64,000 nucleotides of DNA, from assembly GCF_024139115.2 (NCBI RefSeq), contig NC_085141.1:399306042-399370041 (forward strand). The letters are read 5' to 3'. Positions 22,228-32,449 of this stretch are shown piece by piece. The position numbers and the translations under genes are program-made. Source of the stretch: Armigeres subalbatus (taxonomy: Eukaryota > Arthropoda > Insecta > Diptera > Culicidae). The notes under the pieces are model-generated. The model was not told where the DNA came from. It saw only the letters and a program-made list of their open reading frames with translations, and did not search any database. Within the stretch, counting starts at the first letter, position 1. Every line of letters starts with the position of its first letter.

Positions 22228-23357
22228 TACACGAATTCTTCAACCACCTCGATTTCGTCACCACCGATAGAAACTCGTAGTGGGTGGCTCACATTGACCT
22301 CTCTTGAGCCTCTTCCTATCATGTACTTCGTCTTCGACGTGTTGATGACTAGTCCAATCCGTTTAGCTTCGCTTTTCAGTCTGATATAGGCTTCCTCCAT
22401 CCTCTCAAAGTTACGTGCCATAATATCAATGTCGTCGGCGAAACCAAATAACTGGACGGACTTCGTGAAAATCGTACCACTCGTGTCAATCCCTGCCCTT
22501 CGCATTACTCCTTCCAAAGCGATGTTGAATAGCAGACACGAAAGACCATCACCTTGCCGTAACCCTTTACGCGTTTCGAAGGGACTCGAGAATGCCCCTG
22601 AAACCCGAACTACGCACATCACCCGATCCATCGTCGCCTCGATCAACCGTATCAGTTTATCCGGAAATCCGTTTTCGTGCATTAGCTGCCATAGCTGGTC
22701 CCGATCGATTGTATCATATGCGGCTTTGAAGTCGATAAATAGATGATGTGTGGGCACGTTGTATTCGCGGCATTTCTGCAATACCTGACGTATGGCAAAC
22801 ACCTGGTCTGTGGTAGAGCGTTCACCCATAAATCCCGCCTGGTACTGCCCCACGAACTCTCTTGCAATTGGTGTTAGTCGGCGGCATAAAATTTGGGAGA
22901 GTACCTTGCAGGCGGCGTTCAGCAATGTTATTGCGCGGTAGTTGCTACAATCCAGCTTATCGCCCTTTTTGTAGATGGGACACGCGACACCTTCCATCCA
23001 CTCCTGCGGCAGAACCTCATCCTCCCAAACCTTAGTAATCACACAGTGCAGCGCCTCACCACCGTGTTTAAACAGCTCTCCTGGTAGTTGGTCAACTCCA
23101 GGGGATTTGTTGTTTTTCAGCCGGCCGATCTCCTCCTGGATTTCCTGGAGATTCGGAGCCGGAAGCCGCATGTCCTGCGCGCGTGCTCCTAGGTTCATTC
23201 CCATACCGCCACCGTTGTCTGCCATATCGCCAGTCAGGTGCTCTTCGTAGTGCTGCCGCCACCTTTGGATCACCTCACGCTCGTTCGTAAGATGGTTCCC
23301 GTTTATGTCCTTACACATATCGGGCTGTGGCACGTGGCCCTTACGTGAACGGTTCAA
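22227..23357 (-). pseudogene. RTE reverse transcriptase (lineage 2)
   Basis: 376 codons covering most of a LINE reverse transcriptase. Visible motifs are KNNKSPGVDQLPGELFKHGG, CPIYKKGDKLDCSNYRAITL, QYQAGFMGERSTTDQVFAIR, motif A as HHLFIDFKAAYDTI, motif B as RKGLRQGDGLSCLLFNIALE, and the active-site motif as FADDIDIM. The catalytic aspartates are therefore still there. The frame continues upstream into the endonuclease without a shift but for a single TAA at 23460-23462, and it ends where the 1316-bp TA element inserts. As it stands no full protein can be made. Confidence 0.9.
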
Positions 23358-23459
23358 CTTCTCATAGAACTTTCGTGCGTTATTAGCGCGGTACAGTTCC
23401 TCCGTCTCTTCACGGTCTCGATCTTCCTGCTGGCGATTTTTCCTCCGGAAAATCGAGTT

Positions 23460-24422
23460 TTATCTGTTCCGCGCCCGTTTGTATCGTGCCTCGTTCGCCC
23501 TCGTGCGGTGTTGCAGCAATCTCGCCCATGCTGCATTCTTCTCCTCAACTAACTGCTCACATTCGCCGTCATACCAGTCGTTTCTCTGATCCGGAGCTAC
23601 CGTGCCTAGTGCAGCGGTTGCGGTGCTTCCAATGGCGGATCGAATATCTCTCCAGCCATCTTCAAGAGATGCTGCGCCTAGCTGCTCTTCCGTTGGGAGT
23701 GCCACTTCCAGCTGCTGCGCGTAGTCTTGGGCTAGTCTACCGTCTTGTAGCCGCCCAATGTTAAGCCGCGGCGGACGACTTCGACGCGTGTTGATCACCG
23801 TCGAGAGTTTTGAGCGCAGACATACTGCGACGAGGTAGTGGTCGGATTCAATATTCGCACTGCGGTAAGTGCGTACGTTCGTGATGTCGGAGAAGAATTT
23901 ACCGTCGATTAGAACGTGGTCGATTTGGTTTTCCGTTACTTGATTAGGTGATTTCCATGTGGCCTTGTGGATATTCTTACGGGGGAAGAAAGTGCTTCGG
24001 ACTACCATTCCGCGGGAGGCTGCAACGTTTATGCATCGTTGGCCGTTGTCGTTCGATACGGTATGCAGACTATCCGGTCCGATGACCGGTCTATACATTT
24101 CCTCCCTTCCTACCTGAGCGTTCATGTCACCGATGACGATTTTGACGTCCCGCAGTGGGCATCCATCGTATGTCTGCTCCAGCTGCGCATAGAACGCTTC
24201 TATCTTGTCGTCGGATCTCCCTTCGTGTGGGCAGTGCACGTTGATGATGCTATAGTTGAAGAAACGGCCTTTTATCCTCAGCTTGCACATCCTTGCGTTG
24301 ATTGGCTGCCACCCTATCACGCGTTGGCGCATCTTTCCCAGCACTATGAAGCCGGTTCCCAGCTCGTTGGTGGTGCCACAGCTTTGGTAGAAGGTAGCCG
24401 CTCGATGCCCGCTTTTCCACAC
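23460..24422 (-). pseudogene. RTE apurinic-like endonuclease (lineage 2)
   Basis: 320 codons of the endonuclease and the linker after it. Motifs: INVHCPHEGRSDDKIEAFYA, VIGDMNAQVG, TENQIDHVLIDG and IESDHYLVAVCL (Asp-His pair). Upstream, codons for NFDVVALQEICWTG continue the N-terminal part, but the very first motif (GTWNCKSL, near 24525) is in a shifted frame. It ends at an in-frame TAA (23460-23462), after which the same frame runs on into the reverse transcriptase. Confidence 0.87.
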
Positions 24423-24914
24423 TTTCTGTCCTGTCCAGCAGATTTCCTGCAGCGCTACGACATCGAAGTTGCGGGGATGTAGTTCATCGTAGATTATCCT
24501 ATCGCAACCTGCGAAGCCCTAGCGACTTGCAATTCCATGTTCCAAGCTTCCAATCGTGATCCTTTATTCGTCGCCTGGGTCTTTGCCGATTATATCGAGT
24601 CGTATTATCTCTTATATTGTTCGTAATTATTGGTTTTCCAGGCGGCTTATTGGGCCTGCGCAAACCTCCTGTCTCGCCGGAGGGCCGTCGTGTCAGGGCT
24701 GTTTAGCGTCCCACCTAACACCAGGACTTGGGCTTGTGCGCTTTGAGCGGCACACGGTCGCTTTGGCGGAGCCTACTTGCGGATACATGCAGCTTTTTAT
24801 AGAGGTTTAACAGGGCCCACTGTCAAACCCCACCACATCCTAGGCAGGCGCCACAACTCGCAGATGGCCTGGAGAGGGATCGTCAAGCCCTTGGACATAG
24901 TCCCTGCTGCCCCG

Positions 24915-26282
24915 GGAGACAAACAAAACATAGTGGAATTAAATGGAAAATGTCAGGAAATATACGGGAAATTTAATAACCACCGGGAAAATTTTCAAAT
25001 CTGCCTTTGTCTCTTTGTAAAAAATAGTGCAGTAATCTCAAACATCATGAGAGAATTGGTAGACTCATTTGCTCATTCCATTCTATTCCAAAGTTAACAA
25101 TTTTCCGAACATACTGTAAACTAATTTCTAAAGTAGGTCATGTATTTATGAATTTATAGACCCTAGGTACCCCATTCAATCAAGGATCAATCTCCACCAA
25201 AGTTGAGTTTCAGACATAGTAATTAATTACCACTTTAGGTTACTTATACCCAGAATATGGGCAATCAACTTTGATTGCACAGATTTTTTATAAAGTCTGA
25301 TTTTAATTTTCCTTAATTTTTAATTATCTCAATCGATTTCTTTTAGGTTCTCCAATTTGTTCAAATAAATATGTTTTGAGTGCACAGCCCAACTGCTAAT
25401 AAATCATTCGAAACTTTATAAAAAGTCATTAAATCATCGTATAATGTTCTGGGGAATTGATCTTTAACATATCAACTACCTTTGTTGCAATTCTGAGCTC
25501 AATCGGGCGCACCGAACCAATTTCCTGAATGAAAGAATGTATTTTCCTATGCATTTTTGCTGAAACCGCCATCCAAACTTCAAATCAATTGCGCCAGCTT
25601 ATGAACAAGCGATTGAGCTGAAACTTTCTTACTTTCTGTTTTTCTTACCCAAAGGCACAATCTTGGGGGGTGCCCCGTAGAATTCGACAACTTTTTGTTC
25701 TCCCCATACAAGACTAGGCCACTCTAATATGGATTTTCGATTAACAGAACATTGTACACATGTTCTTAGAAAATAAGGTTTATTATCAAATTGTCGAATG
25801 GTTTAAATAAATGCGATACAGGAGATGTTTTAAAAAAAATATCGTAAAAATCGTATTTTTTCTGCACCTTTGCAAGGTCTTGTTTACAATCCCTTCCAAA
25901 AATGTTGCAATGAGATATAAGTTTTGGATTAAAATATGTTCACATATGGCAGATTCTGTTTTGAAAGGCCCTGTTTCTGATAGCGCTTTGGGGGACAAAA
26001 GTAAATATAAATTTGAATAATTATTAGAAGCATGCATAACAAGTTTCCCTAAGCAATCAAACAATACCTAAGCTTTGTTGCTTTTTGAAAAAGTTTATAT
26101 AATTCTATTTGAAATGTTGTTAAAAATAATTGTTAAAGATAATTGTATTTGAAATTTATTACTACATTATCTATATTTCAATTATATATAAAATTTCCAA
26201 TAATGATAGTTTGAAAAAAAAAACTCAAAATTTAGAACTCATGCACGATTTACCGATACCGATCAACCGTTTGCATGATTTG
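24915..26282. other. AT-rich DNA with repeat fragments, no gene
   Basis: Immediately right of the LINE is a piece reading acaaaacatagtggaattaa, like the arm of the foldback family at 57453-57674. The direct repeat 25220-25320 follows. The remainder to 26282 is AT-rich with short frames only. The segment 24955-25000 (gggaaatttaataaccaccg) resembles 31322-31395. Confidence 0.5.
25220..25320. repeat. ~100-bp direct repeat, right copy
   Basis: A copy of 17818-17920 in the same orientation with a few substitutions and small gaps. It brackets the LINE nest on its right. Confidence 0.75.
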
Positions 26283-26516
26283 TTTTTTTTTTTTTACTAA
26301 TTTTATTTGCTAATTATCTAATACATGAATTCATCTCTTAGACTAAATGTTCCGTGTTTTCTTAACACTATCATCCTTATTTGCTATGCCATATTTTTAG
26401 TTATTATTAATACATTTAAATTGCCTCTGGCAGTTAGAATTTTTTCCTCTGGTTGAATTGAACCGTGTAGGAATTACAATGTTTTCAACAACAAACTAAT
26501 CTTAACCTATTTTATA

Positions 26517-29320
26517 CTAAGGGTACAAGGAGTTAATCGTTGCAATAGAAGATTGCAACGATTTTTGTCGAAAATTGGAAATTATTTTGTTGGACATTTG
26601 TTGCAATGTCTCAATATTAGAAATTCTATGAAGTTCATTGGTACTATACCACGGAGGCAACTTCAGAATCATTTTCAGAATTTTATTTTGAATCCTCTGA
26701 AGTGCCTTCTTTCTGGTATTGCAGCAACTAGTCCATATTGGTACAGCATACAACATGGCAGGTCTAAAAATTTGTTTGTAAATCAAAAGTTTGTTCTTAA
26801 GACAAAGTTTTGATTTTCTGTTTATAAGTGGATATAGACACTTAATATATTTGTTACATTTGGCTTGAAGGCCTTCAATGTGATTTTTAAAAGTTAATTT
26901 TGATCTAGCAGAAGTCCTAAATATTTAGCTTCGCTAGACCAATTAATTGGAACCCCATTCATAGTGACAATATGTCTGCTAGAAGGTTTCAAATAAGAAG
27001 CTCTCGGCTTATGTGGGAAAATTATAAGCTGAGTTTTGGAAGCATTCGGGGAAATTTTCCATTTTTGCAAGTAAGTGGAGAAAATATCCAAACTTTTTTG
27101 CAATCTACTACAAATGACACGAAGGCTACGCCCTTTGGCTGAGAGACCTGTGTCATCTGCAAACAAAGATTTTTGACACCCTGGTGGTAAATCAGGTAAG
27201 TATACAAAATGGGTCCCAGTATGCTGCCTTGGGGGACACCAGCCCTTACAGGTAATCTATCAGATTTAGAATTCTGATAGTTTACCTGCAGTGAGCGATC
27301 TGATAAAAAAATTTGGATCAGTTTAATAATGTACAGAGGAAAATTAAAATTCATCAATTTTACAATCAAACCTTCATGCCAAACACTGTCAAATGCTTTC
27401 TCTATATCAAGAAGAGCAACTCCAGTCGAATATCCTTCAGATTTGTTGAGCCGAATTAAGTTCGTAACTCTTAATAACTGATGAGTGGTTGAATGCCCAT
27501 GGCGAAAACCAAATTGCTCATCAGCAAAAATAGAATTGTCATTAATACGAACCATCATTCTATTTAAAATAATCTTTTCAAACAGTTTGCTTATTGAAGA
27601 AAGCAAACTGATTGGGCAATAACTAGAAGTCTCAGCTGGATTTTTGTCCGGCTTCAAAATTGGAACAACTTTGGCGTTTTCCATTTATCTGGGAAGTATG
27701 CCAATTGAAAACATTTGTTAAATAAATTAACCAAAAAGGATAAAGAGCTCTCAGGAAGTTTTTGATAAGTATGTAGAAAATACCATCATCACCCAGGGCT
27801 TTCATATTTTTAAATTTTCTAGTAATAGATCTCACTTCATCCAAATTAGTTCCCAACGAAGGGTCAAAAACATTATCTTGGTTGAGAATGTCTTCGAAGC
27901 TTCGTGTAACCTGATCCTCAATTGGACTAGTGAGACCTAGACTAAAATTATGGGCACTCTCGAACTGCTGAGCAAGTTTTGAGCCTTTTCGCCATTTGTT
28001 AATAAAATTTTATTTCCCTCTTTAAGCGCTGGAATTGGCTTTTGAGGTTTTTAAGAATTTTCGTTAATTTCAAAAGGGTTTCGAACTGGGATCAACTTCG
28101 AGACATTATTCTCAAAGTTGGTATTTCTCAGAATAGCGAAACGTTTTTAATTTCATTTTGCAAATCTCGCCAAATAACTTTCAACGCGGGATCACGAGTT
28201 CTTTGGTATTTCCTTCGCCTCACATTTTTAAGACGGATCAGTAGCTGAAGATCGTCGTCAATAATAATGGAGTTGATTTAATTTCACATTTAGGAATTGC
28301 AATGCCTCTGGCTTCGACAATTAAATTTGTCAAAGATACGAGAGCATTATCAATATCACTTTTGGTATCGAGAGGAATATCAACATCAAAATTCCTATCG
28401 ATATACGTTTATATAAATCCCAATCAGCCCTATGATAATTGAAAGTAGAGCTGATTGGATTATAAAATAACTTCTTGTGAGATTTCAAATGTCACAGGAA
28501 GGTGATCAGAGTCAAAGTCAGCATGAGTTACCAATTGGCCACACAGCTGACTTGAATCCGTTAAAACCAAATCAATTGATAAGAAAATTATTTTGAGCTT
28601 TTTAGTGGAATGTTTTCACCTGTCATAAGACGAGTTTGAACAATCCCATTGAATTCCACCACTTAATTGTATCCTGACAGATACGTATTTCGACCTCAAC
28701 AGTAAGGCCGTCTTCAGTGTCTTGTACTTGACTCGACTAAGTCGAGTCAAGTACAAGACACTGAAGACGGCCCTGAGGTCGAGTGATACAATTAAGTGGT
28801 GGAATTCAATGATTGTTCAAATCTTATGAAACCAAATCAATTGTCGAAGGATTTCGAGTGGATGAAAAACAAGTTGGGCCATTGGGATATTGAATAGTAT
28901 AATATCCCGCAGAACAATCTTCAAATAAAATGTTGCCGTTGGAATTGCTTTGAGCATTATTCCATGAACGGTGTTTGGCATAGAAGTCACCAATTACGAA
29001 GAATTTTGATTTGTTGCGAGTCAGAATTTGAAGATCAGCTTTCAACAAATTCTTTTTGCTGCCCATTGCATTGAAAAGGCAAATAGGCTGCAATGAAGGA
29101 AAAATTGAACAAAATTTGTTTCAACAGAAACTCCCAAGGTTTCAAAAACTTTGGTTTCAAACGAAGAAAATAATTTATGTTTGATACGTCTATTAATGAC
29201 AATGGCGACCCCACCACAGGCGCTGTCAAGACGATCATTTCTGTAGATACAATAGTTTGGATCTCTTTTAATGGAGAGTCCGGGCTTTAAATAAGTTTCT
29301 GTTATAATGGCAATATGCAT
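26517..29320 (-). pseudogene. Jockey ORF2: endonuclease and reverse transcriptase
   Basis: Pieces in several frames add up to ORF2. The endonuclease (29320-28824) has the glutamate in ITETYLKPG, then VAIVINRR and GDFYAKHRSWNNA, and is cut by the foldback at 28579-28828. The reverse transcriptase (27684-27022) has PILKPDKNPAETSSYCPISL, EQFGFRHGHSTTHQLLRV, motif A ALLDIEKAFDSVWHEGL and motif B AGVPQGSILGPILY. After a frameshift near 27180 the active site appears as MFADDTGLSAKG (27166-26894). The C-terminal part (26786-26517) includes QIFRPAMLYAVPIW and LPPWYSTNELHRIS. With at least four breaks it cannot be translated whole. Confidence 0.87.
28579..28828. mobile_element. 250-bp foldback element inside the Jockey LINE
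   Basis: A near-perfect palindrome centred on gactcgactaagtcgagtc (about 28733-28752). The arms carry gacggcc, tcgacctca, caattaagtggtggaattca and gttcaaa/tcttatga. A 15-bp direct repeat aaaccaaatcaattg flanks it (28564-28578 and 28829-28843). The right flank continues the endonuclease frame, so the insertion is younger than the LINE. One side has an extra tail (gctttttagtggaatg) outside the palindrome, shared with the relative at 57453-57700. Confidence 0.85.
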
Positions 29321-29537
29321 TATGAACTGTTAGGAAGTTGAATAATTCATCTTCCTTACCCTTTAGAAACGGGCATTCCAATTTAGAACTTTCACATAAT
29401 TATTTGGATCCATTGAAACGGAGTCCGATAACAATTTTTTGTGTGTACTTTATACCAACCTGAACAGCTTCTGGTATGGTATTTGCTTTGAACATTGCAT
29501 CAATCATGTGATGCAATTGTTCAGTTAAAAATCAAAG

Positions 29538-30521
29538 TCAGGAAGCAGTCATGCTACCTGAATCAACAACATGACCATTATTTTCCGTTGGGACATGGGT
29601 ATAAACCTCATTTTGAGAAGAGAAATTTTGTCTACCAGCAGCGATGTTTGCATACGTAGGTACATTCGAAAAATTGGAATTTACTGAAGTGCTTGCTACC
29701 CGTTGACGAGCGGCAAAATTTGTTTGTGAATTGTGGTGGGTATGAATTGCTCGACCGGTAACTGGTTTCGAAATTTGAGCGTTTGAAAAATTTCTACCCG
29801 TCGAATCTGGGATCCGATTGGAATCAATTTTGCACGGGAATTCAAAACTTTTTTGCGTGAAGGGCATTCCCAGAAATTGGATTTATGATTGTCCCCACAA
29901 TTTGCACATTTAAATTTATTGGAATCTTCTCTCACAGGACATGCGTCCTTGGCGTGAGAGGTTCCACTACAAATCATGCATTTAGCATCCATGTGACAAT
30001 GTTTGGTTCCATGACCCCACTTTTGGCACTTACGGCACTGAGTGGGGTTTTGGAAATTTCCCCCAGGCCTGCGGAAATGTTCCCATGTAACACGGACATG
30101 GGACATAATACAGGCCTTTTCCAAACTTTTCATATTATTTAGTTCACTTTTGTTAAAATGAACTAAATAAAATTCTTAATGCCCTCTGGGAAGTACCAGA
30201 GTGGGATTTCTTTTTCGTCTTAATTACTTGGACTGGTGAAAATCCAAGTAATTGAAATTTCAATTTTAATCTCATCCAGTGATTTATCATCACTGGGAGA
30301 CCTTTTAAGACGACTTTGAACAATCGCTCAGTTTTGTCGTCGTATGTAAAGAATTTATGGCACTTCTCAGTTAAATACCGAAGAAGACGTTTGCGATCGT
30401 CAAAAGATCCCGGCAAAATGCGGCAGTCACCCTTCCTAGCAATCCGAAATGAAACCTTGATCCCCTGAAGGTTATTCAAAATCTCATTCCTGAAGCCAGA
30501 AAACTCGGCAACAGATACCAC
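29538..30521 (-). pseudogene. Jockey ORF1: gag-like zinc-knuckle protein
   Basis: Three frame segments (30521-30153, 30133-29696, 29867-29538) form the nucleic-acid-binding ORF1 product. The first has VSVAEFSGFRNEILNNLQGI, KGDCRILPG and a KVVLKGLP motif typical of the domain before the knuckles. The second has three cysteine knuckles: C33-C36-H41-C46, C52-C55-H60-C65 and C76-C79-H83-C90 of that segment. The third is the low-complexity Asn/Ser-rich tail. Further codons upstream to about 30780 (NSSPIELSNQFDLIHDELS) extend the N-terminus. Frameshifts near 30150 and 29760-29860 separate the pieces. Confidence 0.85.
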
Positions 30522-31082
30522 AATTGGCGGAATCCTTTGCTTTTTCGCTTGGATCGAATAACCTGAGCTAGAGGTAGATTCGATTTGCTCAATTCATCAT
30601 GAATCAAATCGAACTGATTGCTCAGTTCGATTGGAGAAGAATTATTTCCGATATTAGAGTTAAAGGAATATCTGAATTCTCCAGCTTCCTTCTATTTTTC
30701 CGCGCTTTGGCAGGACGGTCTTGAAACCTTGTTTCTTTGAAGGAAGTGGAGAATTCAGAGACTCTACTTCCTCTTGTTTTTATTAATGCTCATTGCTGAG
30801 CGTGGAGACGTGACCCTCTAAGAGGTTGTTTTTTCCTACAGAACGGTGTGTCCTTGCAAGATTACCATCGCTTGTCAGAATTTTACTTACGCAAACGGGT
30901 CCAACGTAAAACAAAGGCACGGGTCCTTGCAAAGATCGTAACGGGATCAGTGGGTACAAATAGCGCTAAGAAGCACCGTTGAAATTAAAATAGTTTCGGG
31001 TAGTATTAAAAACTTCCTTCCGCAAAGAGAGAAAGAACCGCACAGCACGAAAGCACGATGCGGTCTGAGCATGATTTGTTTT

Positions 31083-31600
31083 ATTCGTTGCTTAATGCAG
31101 GGATTTTACGTTCTTCGCATAGCATATGTGATAATCTTAAATATGCAATGTCGCAATGTCTAAATGTCTAAATAGTATTATTAGGCTAGCAAAAATCACT
31201 CTTCTACTTTTATTTTGCAGTTGCAGTAATAATTGTTTATGTGGAAATTCTTTTTTATTTTTAATATTTATAAATTCGTGGGATCTTGATTTTTTTTTCT
31301 AATAGTTATATACATATTTTTTCGGGAAATTTCCAAAATAACGGGAGAAAACCGGGAAATGACCGGGAATTTGAAATTCGAAATTCACTGGCCACCCTGC
31401 TAAAAGAGCTTAAATATTTTTTCTAAAAATTTTCATTGAATTTGAGAAATATTATCACCAACTATCTTTAAGCCAAATTGTTAACACGACTTACGCATTC
31501 TCCTCAGGACTAGAATTTTCAATACCAACATTTCAATTTTCAACTTCTCTCACTCCCATATGCCTCTATTGTCACTTAATTCACCCTCCGAAATGGATCG
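31083..31600. other. AT-rich intergenic DNA
   Basis: No gene. The segment 31322-31395 has repeated cgggaaat words ending in ctggccaccctgc, resembling 24955-25000, and is probably a dispersed repeat fragment. Confidence 0.45.
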
Positions 31601-32201
31601 TTTAAGTTGCGTACGAATTAATAGACATCACACAGACGAGGCAACTATAGGAACACAGTGATGGGGCCAACTACCCCCCGACCATCCATCGCGTACGTGC
31701 GCGAGCACCGGATAATTTGCACGAAATTAGGGGGAGACGTGAAAGTTTGCAATCTTGCAACCGGTAGTTATATTTATACGACGATATAGCACCGTCAAGG
31801 CAGCGACGACATCGAGGGATCTGTTTAATTAAATTTGGCAAATTAAATTTAATCAAACACAATGTGCACTGGCGCGGAGGGGACGCATCGGTGGTTGCCA
31901 GGGTACGCAGATTTGCAGATTAGGAGCGGGGGGTTCGCGGGGAATGTAAATTTAATCTGAAAGCTCCAACAACGACGTAGATGTCGTCGACACCGAGCTA
32001 AGAAAGCGATCTTTTATAGTGACATCGTTATTAAGCTTTCATCAGACGAAGATGAGTTGATGGTGGTGGGGAGGGCAACGATGGCTGGATCCGGGAGGAA
32101 AAGTGTCTTCGCTCGTAGTTTATGCTAATTTATGCTAATGGCTGATTAAATTAGATAATTGACGTCATTTTTATAGGAAGCCATATTCCTTACAAATTTA
32201 T
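31600..32201 (-). other. Probable 3' UTR / downstream flank of the Ly6-like gene
   Basis: On the minus strand this directly follows the stop codon of exon 4. An AATAAA overlaps the stop region, and further ATTAAA-like words are at about 31930 and 31835-31860. Its base composition is more balanced than its surroundings and no repeat was recognised, which fits host sequence. The true cleavage site is not visible. Confidence 0.45.
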
Positions 32202-32449
32202 TCACTGATGATAGTGGAACAGAGCACGCAGAGTCAGCAGTTGCAGTAGAGCCAGAGCAATAAGGACGACCGGTTGACCCAGGTGGGTTAGGATGGTGCT
32301 GCTTCGGTTGCAGGGTGTTCTCCCGGCGGCGGACTCGCAAACGCACACCTCAATCTCGCGCCCACTTCGGTCCTCGGTGTAGCACGTAGACGCCGTTGAC
32401 GACTCGTTGTCCACGTTCATCTTAGCGCACATGTACGTGATGTTTTCGA
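32202..32449 (-). CDS. Ly6/uPAR-like GPI-anchored protein, exon 4 (last)
   Basis: Last coding exon of a four-exon minus-strand gene (58135-58201, 57069-57263, 56876-57001, 32202-32449; 636 nt, 211 residues). The acceptor is tccatccacag (32450 and up); two nt complete codon 130 and the stop TGA is at 32202-32204. It encodes residues 130-211 with cysteines 137, 152, 165, 167 and 176; the tenth cysteine is followed at once by Asn, the terminal Cys-Asn hallmark of Ly6 domains. Then RSSTILTHLGQPV leads into a hydrophobic stretch of about 20 residues (LIALALLQLL), as expected for a GPI-anchor signal. N-glycosylation sites NIT, NES and NRS are present. Ly6 proteins of insects act at the cell surface, often on ion channels or septate junctions; the role of this one is unknown. 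The first Cys spacing is unusual for Ly6, so the family call is inference. Confidence 0.82.

Larger units (their letters stand above)
20299..24914 (-). mobile_element. RTE LINE, lineage 2, interrupted by a TA element
   Basis: A minus-strand element reading from a leader (24915-24640) through endonuclease (24422-23460), reverse transcriptase (23357-22227) and C-terminal part (20908-20313) to a short tail of ataaataaataagg at about 20299. It appears to have inserted into the plus-strand RTE element, whose sequence stops at the junction. Leader words (ccaccacatcctagg, gctttttatagaggtttaac, ggcacacggtcgctttgg) match those of lineage 1 in reverse complement. It is interrupted at 20912-22227 and carries one nonsense codon and at least one frameshift. 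I could not identify a clear target duplication. Confidence 0.85.
26283..31068 (-). mobile_element. Jockey-clade LINE (Juan-like), near full length
   Basis: A minus-strand element of about 4.8 kb with a poly(A) tail (T run at 26283-26297 on the plus strand), a two-frame layout (gag-like ORF1 with three zinc knuckles, then endonuclease plus reverse transcriptase) and a 5' leader reaching about 31068. The word gcatgatttg(tttt) occurs at both ends (26273-26286 and 31069-31082), a probable 10-14-bp target duplication. The coding regions carry several frameshifts and a 250-bp insertion. The family name rests on resemblance to the mosquito Juan elements as I know them. Confidence 0.87.
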
